This document shows, one piece after another, positions 1 through 4,518 of a stretch of 5,177 nt of DNA. The translations under genes were made by a program, and so were the position numbers. Source of the DNA: an uncultured Candidatus Saccharibacteria bacterium (GTDB taxonomy: Bacteria > Patescibacteriota > Saccharimonadia > Saccharimonadales > Saccharimonadaceae); the NCBI GenBank assembly GCA_938046115.1, contig CALIXX010000038.1, positions 1 through 5,177 of the forward strand, given 5' to 3'. The first letter of the stretch is position 1. Every line of letters starts with the position of its first letter. The notes under the pieces are model-generated. The model worked only from the letters and a program-made list of their open reading frames with translations. It had not been told where the DNA came from and did no database searches.

Positions 1-4
1 ATGC

Positions 5-121
5 TTAACCCTGCCTTTGCTTATTCTTAGGTTTTTTCTTGTTGATGACACGGAGTCGGCCTTTGCGCCGGACCAGCTGATCATCGGGGCTGATCTTTTT
101 GACACTCGCACGAACTTTCAT
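5..121 (-). CDS. rpmJ: 50S ribosomal protein L36, zinc-ligand-free form
   Basis: This 38-residue protein is the small large-subunit ribosomal protein L36. It begins MKVRASVKKI and ends KQRQG, both family signatures, and 38 residues is the usual length. In the common zinc-ribbon form Cys11, Cys14, Cys27 and His33 bind zinc. Here these positions are Ser11, Asp14, Asn27 and Asn33, so no zinc site remains and the fold must be held by other contacts. The start follows an AGGGAG Shine-Dalgarno at 134-139 with a rather long 12-base spacer. The gene lies 77 bases downstream of infA on the same strand, the usual start of the alpha-operon order, so the two are probably co-transcribed. No terminator is visible before the window edge; rpsM would be the expected next gene but is outside the window. 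The identification is secure; the absence of zinc binding follows from the residues. Confidence 0.95.
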   Translation of the reverse strand: MKVRASVKKISPDDQLVRRKGRLRVINKKKPKNKQRQG

Positions 122-198
122 GAGCGTACAAATCTCCCTACAGGAAAAACCTGCCGTTACTGAGAACAGCGGTGATATCAGGCCGCCGCTCTACGTTA

Positions 199-423
199 TT
201 AAACGCGTGCGCGGAAGACGATTCTGCCCTTCGTGAGATCGTACGGGGTTAACTCGACTTCCACGGTATCGCCTGGGACCAAACGGATGTGATGCTTGCG
301 CATCTTGCCGCTGATGTGAGCGATAATGCTTAGGCCGTTCTCTAATTCTACCTTAAATTGCGTATTAGGCAGTGCTTCCACTACCTTGCCGCGCAATTTG
401 ATAACTTCTTTCGAACTTGCCAT
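199..423 (-). CDS. infA: Translation initiation factor IF-1
   Basis: The gene encodes IF-1, a one-domain OB-fold protein that occupies the 30S A site during initiation and works with IF-2 and IF-3. The 74-residue product is close to the usual 72. It shows the family core: GKVVEALPN at 12-20, F-VELENG at 23-30, AHISGKMRKHHIR at 35-47, PGD at 50-52 and the terminal PYDLTKGRI at 60-68. The start is supported because the conserved N-terminal strand follows almost directly and a -10 box ends only 16 bases upstream of the ATG. No Shine-Dalgarno is seen, since the bases just upstream read GCTGTATATCT. rpmJ follows after 77 bases on the same strand. The gene is cut off from secY by a terminator and about 400 bases, so it probably has its own promoter. 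adk and map, which commonly separate secY and infA, are absent. Confidence 0.97.
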   Translation of the reverse strand: MASSKEVIKLRGKVVEALPNTQFKVELENGLSIIAHISGKMRKHHIRLVPGDTVEVELTPYDLTKGRIVFRARV

Positions 424-439
424 AGATATACAGCTTCGT

Positions 440-468
440 ATTATACGCTATTTCTCTGTAGGAGTAAA
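440..468 (-). promoter_or_regulatory. Predicted infA-rpmJ promoter
   Basis: On the minus strand a TTTACT element (463-468, four of six matches to TTGACA) is followed after exactly 17 bases by a perfect TATAAT (440-445). Transcription would start near 433, giving a leader of about 10 bases before the infA ATG at 423. This explains the lack of a Shine-Dalgarno. The elements are seen in the sequence; promoter function is inferred from the sigma-70 consensus and from the secY terminator upstream. Confidence 0.75.
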
Positions 469-761
469 GAGAAGTGGCCGGCTTTTTTGCATTATTATTG
501 TGAGATTATGGATGGCACTATTCTTATGTCGGAGTAGAACCGTAAGAGAGGTAGCTTTTGCGATAAACAACTTCTAAAATAAGCATCCCTCTAGGCTTTC
601 ATGCTGTATAGGCTTAAAAGCTCACTGTCATTCCACAACCTGGTTCTCCATTCCCCCTTTCTATATTCGAATTGCAATGATACAGCGCTATGCCACTCAT
701 AACGCACGTTCTGGAGGTGTTCACGAACGAATTGAATTATTGTGAAATACGGAACCATATC
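469..761. other. Gap between secY terminator and infA promoter; no secure gene
   Basis: I see no recognisable gene, tRNA or repeat array here. The only open frame of note is on the minus strand from an ATG at 756-758 to a TAG at 591-593. It gives 55 residues starting MVPYFTIIQF and ending LYSMKA, aromatic and basic in the middle. It has no Shine-Dalgarno, begins right at the 3' edge of the secY terminator, and resembles no family I know; in particular it does not look like adenylate kinase or methionine aminopeptidase, whose genes often sit here. Plus-strand frames overlap the terminator or the infA promoter and look like chance. The stretch is most simply non-coding or decayed sequence, with the 55-residue frame a weak candidate. 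Confidence 0.4.
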
Positions 762-799
762 AAAAAATACCACCACAGACGGAGGTGGCGGTATTTTTG
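762..799 (-). terminator. Rho-independent terminator after secY
   Basis: The arms at 763-776 and 785-798 form nine base pairs (AAAAATACC with GGTATTTTT), one A-C mismatch (772 and 789), then four more pairs (CCAC with GTGG) around an eight-base loop. Read on the minus strand, the stem runs into a T-rich tail 24 bases after the secY stop codon. Because both ends carry A and T tracts it could work in both directions, but only secY ends here. Confidence 0.9.
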
Positions 800-822
800 T
801 GAGATATATACTAGTGATAGCC

Positions 823-2298
823 TTATGCCTTTGCGGCAGTACGCCGTCGGCCGAGGAAGCCACGCTTCTTTGGCTTAGTATCAAGGTCATCGACCGAGAA
901 GTCGTCATATGTTACCATCAGCGCTCGTGAGTTAATCTGACGGAGCGTCTCAAGGCCAACCGTCACAACGATAAGCAAGCTCGTACCACCGATTGCCATG
1001 TTATTAGCATTAATGCCAAGCTGCGCAAAGACGTAGTCGATCGCAAACGGAATGATGGCGATGATCCCCAGGGCAAGCGACCCAAACAGGTTGAGCCGAT
1101 TAACGGTACGTGACAGATATTTTTCAGTGGTTGGGCCAGGGCGAATCCCTTCAATGAAGCCACCTTGGTTTTCAAGACTCTCCGTAATCTCGCTCGCATT
1201 AAAGACGATACCGGTGTAGAAGTAGGTAAAGGCAATGACGAGTAAGAAGTAGATCGATGGGTAGATGAGCACTGTCAGGCCACCTGTGGCGTATGTTTGA
1301 GCGGTGGGTGCCTGGAACCACTGGATAAGGTTATTTGCTAATTGCTGATTTGCACCAGGTGTCGCATGTAATAACTGCCCCACAAAAGCTGGTAAGCTGA
1401 GGAATGCCACTGCAAAAATAACTGGTACCACGCCCGCAGCGATGAGCTTGATAGGCAAAATACTCTTAATACCACCATACGAGCTATTGCCGCCAACCCG
1501 CTTGGCGTAATTGATCGTGACAATGCGCTGTGCTTCGTTAATCTTAACGAGGAGATAAAGCAGGATGAGGCCGATCGTCCCAAGGACGACTACTGTCCAG
1601 AAGGTTGTTGGGTTAACGGGTAGTGAGAACCAGCCAAAGACGCTGAGCGAACCATCTTGAGTATTAAAGAGCGATGAGTAGATCGACCCAAAGGTGGTTG
1701 GCAGCTGGCTGATTACACTAGCGAAGATGAGTAGGCTAATACCATTACCAACACCCTGCTCTGTCATCAGCTCACCGAGCCACATCAAGAGTAGCGACCC
1801 AGCAGTCAGTGCCGTTACTGCGACAATCCACTCGTGGAGCGAACCAGCTACCGTACCAGTTGTGCTCCCAGCCAGGACTGATTGGCGCAAAAAGTAGATG
1901 ATACCGATCGATTGAGCAATCGCCAGCGGTACACTAGCGATACGCGTCCACTGATTGATTTTGCGTCGGCCCGACTCACCATCTTTGTGCATCTCCTCAA
2001 GGCTTGGGATGGCTTTGGTAAGGAGCTGGGTAATAATGCTGGCGTTAATAAACGGCCCAAGGCCGATCAAAACAATAGACAGCTGGGCCAATGCTCCACC
2101 AGTCAGGATGTTTAAAAAGCCACCAAAGTCACTCGCCGATACGACGTTCTGGATAATGTCCTTAAGTCGACTTGGCTCGGCCAACGGCACTGGCACGTGT
2201 GCTAAAAAACGGTAGGCAACGATGAGCCCGAGCACGATACCAAGGCGCTTTTGCATGTCTTTATTTTTGAGCGATCGAAGAATAATCTTCCAGTTCAT
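823..2298 (-). CDS. secY: Protein translocase subunit SecY
   Basis: SecY is the channel-forming subunit of the SecYEG translocon, which moves unfolded proteins across or into the cytoplasmic membrane with SecA or ribosomes. The 491-residue product shows about ten hydrophobic segments, near 19-37, 64-95 (plug and TM2), 117-137, 158-180, 183-200, 235-252, 286-305, 343-365, 402-420 and 436-456. Signature stretches are GLGPFINASIITQLL (79-93), GELMTEQGVGNGISLLIF (175-192), EAQRIVTINYAKR (255-267) and GIRPGPTTEKYL (384-395); the last is the cytosolic loop that contacts SecA and the ribosome. It is longer than the usual 430-440 residues, mainly in external loops and a basic C-terminal tail (475-491). 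Ile286 replaces the Asn I expect in the LPxKxN motif. An AGGGA six bases before the ATG supports the start. Unusually it is separated from the spc operon and faces away from rpsJ. Confidence 0.97.
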   Translation of the reverse strand: MNWKIILRSLKNKDMQKRLGIVLGLIVAYRFLAHVPVPLAEPSRLKDIIQNVVSASDFGGFLNILTGGALAQLSIVLIGLGPFINASIITQLLTKAIPSLEEMHKDGESGRRKINQWTRIASVPLAIAQSIGIIYFLRQSVLAGSTTGTVAGSLHEWIVAVTALTAGSLLLMWLGELMTEQGVGNGISLLIFASVISQLPTTFGSIYSSLFNTQDGSLSVFGWFSLPVNPTTFWTVVVLGTIGLILLYLLVKINEAQRIVTINYAKRVGGNSSYGGIKSILPIKLIAAGVVPVIFAVAFLSLPAFVGQLLHATPGANQQLANNLIQWFQAPTAQTYATGGLTVLIYPSIYFLLVIAFTYFYTGIVFNASEITESLENQGGFIEGIRPGPTTEKYLSRTVNRLNLFGSLALGIIAIIPFAIDYVFAQLGINANNMAIGGTSLLIVVTVGLETLRQINSRALMVTYDDFSVDDLDTKPKKRGFLGRRRTAAKA

Positions 2299-2300
2299 AT

Positions 2301-2324
2301 ATTGTCCCTTTTATTGTCCCTTTT
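2301..2324 (-). repeat. Exact 12-bp tandem repeat carrying two Shine-Dalgarno copies for secY
   Basis: The unit AAAAGGGACAAT (minus strand) occurs twice head to tail at 2313-2324 and 2301-2312. Each copy holds an AGGGA core. The nearer one lies six bases before the secY ATG and is well placed as the ribosome-binding site; the farther one is 12 bases upstream and could be a standby site. The duplication is seen directly; the role of the second copy is inferred. Confidence 0.8.
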
Positions 2325-2356
2325 GCCACTAACTACTATAACGCTATATCTAGTAC

Positions 2357-2385
2357 AGTATACACGAATTGCTCCAGAAGCGAAA
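2357..2385 (-). promoter_or_regulatory. Possible secY promoter
   Basis: On the minus strand TATACT at 2357-2362 matches TATAAT at five of six positions. A weak TTTCGC lies 17 bases upstream at 2380-2385. Transcription would begin near 2350 and give a leader of about 50 bases including the duplicated Shine-Dalgarno. A perfect TTGACA at 2394-2399 is too far from this -10 (31 bases) and has no -10 at the normal distance. The rest of the 2299-2601 divergent intergenic stretch, apart from the rpsJ signals, shows nothing I can name. Confidence 0.4.
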
Positions 2386-2507
2386 GGGTCAGCTGTCAAT
2401 CCGGCTTTAAGCTCAAAAAATATGCGAGAGATTTGTGCTTTTGTAGCTGAAGTTCGGATACAGACTCATGGCAGCTCATAATAAATAGCGCACGATGTAT
2501 ATTCTCA

Positions 2508-2516
2508 TGATATAAT
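2508..2516 (+). promoter_or_regulatory. Extended -10 promoter for rpsJ
   Basis: TGATATAAT at 2508-2516 is a perfect extended -10 element (TGnTATAAT). There is no good -35 at 17 bases (GCGCAC), which is typical of extended -10 promoters. Transcription should start near 2523, leaving a leader of about 79 bases. An in-frame ATG at 2515 overlaps this -10 box, so it would not be in the mRNA and cannot be the rpsJ start. Confidence 0.75.
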
Positions 2517-2536
2517 GCTAGATGTATTATTAATTT

Positions 2537-2581
2537 ACTCTGATAATTTAGCTTGTTTCGATCTTGCTAAAGTTACAGAGT
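2537..2581 (+). promoter_or_regulatory. Leader hairpin upstream of rpsJ
   Basis: Two 16-base arms, 2537-2552 and 2566-2581, pair in register with 13 matches. The outer stem is ACTCTG with CAGAGT, the inner stem TTTAGC with GCTAAA, with a small symmetric internal loop between them (mismatches at the A-A, T-T and A-G positions). The apical loop is 13 bases. The hairpin fills most of the predicted leader and ends eight bases before the Shine-Dalgarno. It could control rpsJ translation or mRNA stability. Pairing is read from the sequence; function is inferred, and it does not look like a known S10-operon leader. Confidence 0.5.
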
Positions 2582-2589
2582 TGCACATA

Positions 2590-2597
2590 AAAGGAGG
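2590..2597 (+). promoter_or_regulatory. Strong Shine-Dalgarno that fixes the rpsJ start
   Basis: AAAGGAGG ends four bases before the ATG at 2602 and is the best ribosome-binding site in the window. It selects this ATG over the in-frame ATG at 2515, and the resulting protein begins where S10 proteins normally begin. Confidence 0.9.
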
Positions 2598-2601
2598 AGC
2601 A

Positions 2602-2922
2602 ATGGCTCAAAACAACCAAGGGCTCAAGATTCGGATTCGCCTCAAGGCATACGACCACAAGGTGATCGACCAATCAGCCAAGCAAATCATCGATACTGCT
2701 CTGCGCACTGGCGCAAACGTCGCAGGTCCTGTGCCACTACCAACGCGGCGCAGCAGCTACACAGTAGTAAAAAGCCCGCACGTATACAAGACTGGCGGTG
2801 AGACGTTCGAGATGCGTGTCCACAAGCGCCTCATCGATATCACTAACGCCACACCCAAGACGATCGACAACCTCCACAACCTCAGCTTGCCAGCTGGCGT
2901 GGATGTCGAAATCCGGATGTAG
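2602..2922 (+). CDS. rpsJ: 30S ribosomal protein S10
   Basis: S10 is a small-subunit head protein; in other bacteria it is also the NusE transcription antitermination factor. The 106-residue product matches the family length of about 103. It carries IRIRLKAYDHKVID (10-23), RTGANVAGPVPLPTRR (35-50), SPHVYKTGGETFEMRVHKRLIDI (split here as SPHV at 58-61 and H74-KRLIDI) and the terminal PAGVDVEI (97-104). The start is set by the Shine-Dalgarno and the promoter position. Classically rpsJ heads the S10 operon after tuf, followed by rplC, rplD and others. Here it is on the opposite strand from tuf and secY, and a terminator stem begins 30 bases after its stop codon, so it appears monocistronic. The identification is secure and the isolation is the oddity. 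Confidence 0.97.
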   Translation: MAQNNQGLKIRIRLKAYDHKVIDQSAKQIIDTALRTGANVAGPVPLPTRRSSYTVVKSPHVYKTGGETFEMRVHKRLIDITNATPKTIDNLHNLSLPAGVDVEIRM

Positions 2923-2950
2923 CATCGCTGTCACTATACGTTGATTTATC

Positions 2951-2983
2951 AAAAAAGAGTGATAACAACTATCACTCTTTTTG
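2951..2983. terminator. Bidirectional terminator between rpsJ and the M16-like gene
   Basis: A perfect 13-bp stem pairs AAAAAGAGTGATA (2952-2964) with TATCACTCTTTTT (2970-2982) around a five-base loop ACAAC. It lies 29 bases after the rpsJ stop and 13 bases after the stop of the convergent minus-strand gene. The T tract on either strand lets one hairpin stop both transcripts. Confidence 0.93.
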
Positions 2984-2995
2984 ATTTTATATTGT

Positions 2996-4432
2996 TTACG
3001 TATTTTTATCAGGTGTATCGTGATGTCTCATTTCCTTTGCTGCCCCTTCCTGCATGAGATCGTTATAGTCGAGTAGTACTGGTTGCATGGCGTTATGGAT
3101 CGTTTTTGCAATTGCTTGATGATTACCCTCAATTGTTATGTGGGTATTAAAAACAGCATTCTTGAGGAGCGAAACCTTCGCTACATTCATAACCATTTGT
3201 GGATCTATTTGGCGGCATACTTTGATAAGATCCTCACTACTCACTATCGGTTTTTTATCATCAAATCGTTTAATTATCTGCCGCGTTATCCACTGATGAA
3301 ACTGCTCTGCTGTCTTTGTCTCATTGTTAATCCGCCACAGCACTGCCTGCCGAGCAATCTCAAATACCTCAGGTGGCACTCCTTCATTTGCAAGCTTTTG
3401 TAATCCCTGCCACAGTTTTTTCTCAAACAGTGGCATATTGTCATCCTCAACAATGTAATGAATCATAAACCGATATGATTGCCCAGTTTCACGAACAAAC
3501 ATATTAAACAATCGGCAATATTTTGCTACACATTGCGCTTGGTATAGCGGATGGTCTTTGAATGAATCGTCAAACCACTTCGACGCCGTAAATAACACCA
3601 ATATGCATTCTGTAAGCATCCGAATGCTTATCTCCATGAGTGGATTCTGTACGGAGTTGAGGCGAAATCCGTGAATGCCGATTGTGTATGATGAGTCCCC
3701 GCCCTGGAGAAACTTTGCTGAATCCTGGGGCACAATAATTGACCCATAGCGGCCTTGCTGCGTTATGGTCTTAAGGCGGCTCAGCTGATAGAGCGGAAAT
3801 CGCTGCCCAACCGCGGCACCATCACAGGCTTGCTCAATCGCCTGTAGAATTACCGTCTCATCCCAATCAGGTGCGTGCATATTTGCAGTGATAACAATGT
3901 CACTGTTAGCCAGCGTATAAAACATCCCGTAAAATCGCTGCGCATCTCTTAGTGATATATCAGTTGCTGATTGAGTGCGCTGTGCGAGCTTTGGCCGTCC
4001 GAACATCTGATACTGATTATCGCTCATCAGTGCGGCGTCAATATCACGCTCTTCCTTGGCAAGCTCGGCAAGTGTGCGTTTTTTAGCAGCCTGGAAGGTA
4101 CTGCGTGTGATACCTGTTTGATAGAGGCTACGTATTATGTGGCTCAGCTTTGTAGCAAACTGCGGTGCGCTCTCTGCCTGGAGCGAATAAGCCACAAAAT
4201 GCTGTAACCAATCTTGATAAATATGCGCCGACGCATCAATATGGTCATCCTCCATAGTCTGCGTCAGGACGTGCTGGACGATACGCGGTACTTCGTAGAT
4301 GCGAGCGTCACCAGCGTACTCATACCCTGCTCGCACGGCAATGGTAGTTTGAATAGTTGTTGCGTCAGGAGTGTCGACCAGCCAGACAGGCAGACCCTGC
4401 GTGGTGGTATGCTTCGTGATAGTATAGTTCAT
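2996..4432 (-). CDS. M16 peptidase-like protein, probably catalytically inactive
   Basis: The 478-residue protein looks like a two-domain M16 (pitrilysin, YmfF/YmfH-like) half. The N-terminal part has a GLPVWLVDTPDATT strand pair (13-26), a VRAGYEYA strand (33-40) and a helix VPRIVQHVLTQTM (48-60) where active members carry HxxEH. Here that motif is R50-IVQ-H54: the first His and the catalytic Glu are replaced by Arg and Gln. An acidic E123-LAKEERD follows at roughly the spacing of the third ligand. The C-terminal domain has LFNMFVRETGQSY (308-320), matching the conserved RExxGxxY stretch, then a helix with EGVPPEVFEIARQ (350-362). There is no signal peptide or membrane segment, so it is likely cytoplasmic. 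M16 proteins often act in pairs with one inactive partner, but no second copy is in this window. It starts 33 bases after the tuf terminator stem, with no Shine-Dalgarno. Family assignment is by pattern only; substrate and role are unknown. Confidence 0.7.
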   Translation of the reverse strand: MNYTITKHTTTQGLPVWLVDTPDATTIQTTIAVRAGYEYAGDARIYEVPRIVQHVLTQTMEDDHIDASAHIYQDWLQHFVAYSLQAESAPQFATKLSHIIRSLYQTGITRSTFQAAKKRTLAELAKEERDIDAALMSDNQYQMFGRPKLAQRTQSATDISLRDAQRFYGMFYTLANSDIVITANMHAPDWDETVILQAIEQACDGAAVGQRFPLYQLSRLKTITQQGRYGSIIVPQDSAKFLQGGDSSYTIGIHGFRLNSVQNPLMEISIRMLTECILVLFTASKWFDDSFKDHPLYQAQCVAKYCRLFNMFVRETGQSYRFMIHYIVEDDNMPLFEKKLWQGLQKLANEGVPPEVFEIARQAVLWRINNETKTAEQFHQWITRQIIKRFDDKKPIVSSEDLIKVCRQIDPQMVMNVAKVSLLKNAVFNTHITIEGNHQAIAKTIHNAMQPVLLDYNDLMQEGAAKEMRHHDTPDKNT

Positions 4433-4438
4433 AGCGGT

Positions 4439-4466
4439 ATCATACCATCTTTTGTGTAAAAAACAA
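4439..4466 (-). promoter_or_regulatory. Possible promoter of the M16-like gene, nearly leaderless
   Basis: On the minus strand TATGAT (4439-4444, five of six matches) follows a weak TTGTTT (4461-4466) by 16 bases. Only six bases separate the -10 box from the ATG at 4432, so the transcript would begin at or next to the start codon. The -35 lies inside the T-rich tail of the tuf terminator, so the two signals overlap. No ribosome-binding site is present, which fits a leaderless message. Function is inferred. Confidence 0.45.
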
Positions 4467-4495
4467 AAATACCTCCCCTGTGGGAGGTATTTTTG
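4458..4495 (-). terminator. Rho-independent terminator after tuf
   Basis: A perfect 13-bp stem pairs AAAAATACCTCCC (4465-4477) with GGGAGGTATTTTT (4482-4494) around a four-base loop. On the minus strand it is followed by a long T-rich tail (TTTTTGTTTTTT). It lies 24 bases after the tuf stop codon. The outer stem and the flank GGTATTTTTGTGAG are identical to those of the secY terminator. Confidence 0.95.
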
Positions 4496-4518
4496 TGAGT
4501 TTGCGAGTACTGTGCAAA

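Noticed and set aside
122..198. A hairpin between infA and rpmJ (AGCGG at 168-172 with CCGCT at 186-190) as a terminator or regulator
   Set aside because: The stem is only five pairs with no T tract, so it is not a terminator, and the pairing is too short to separate from chance.
474..488. GGCCGGCTTTTTT as a plus-strand terminator
   Set aside because: It is a short GC palindrome with no proper loop or longer stem, and no plus-strand gene ends there.
823..2298. Several open frames of 60-90 codons on both strands inside secY (for example 963-1235 minus, 1338-1583 minus and 1955-2215 plus)
   Set aside because: They overlap a clearly real membrane protein gene, have no family resemblance and no ribosome-binding sites of their own.
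2394..2399. A perfect TTGACA on the minus strand as the secY -35
   Set aside because: The base at the correct spacing reads TGGAGC, not a -10 box, and the nearest TATACT is 31 bases away.
2515..2601. An N-terminal extension of S10 from an in-frame ATG at 2515
   Set aside because: That ATG overlaps the -10 box, the added residues match nothing in S10, and a strong Shine-Dalgarno precedes the ATG at 2602.
3083..4459. Plus-strand frames opposite the M16-like gene (3083-3403, 3971-4207, 4214-4459)
   Set aside because: They are antisense to a long continuous coding frame, and their translations look like low-order noise.
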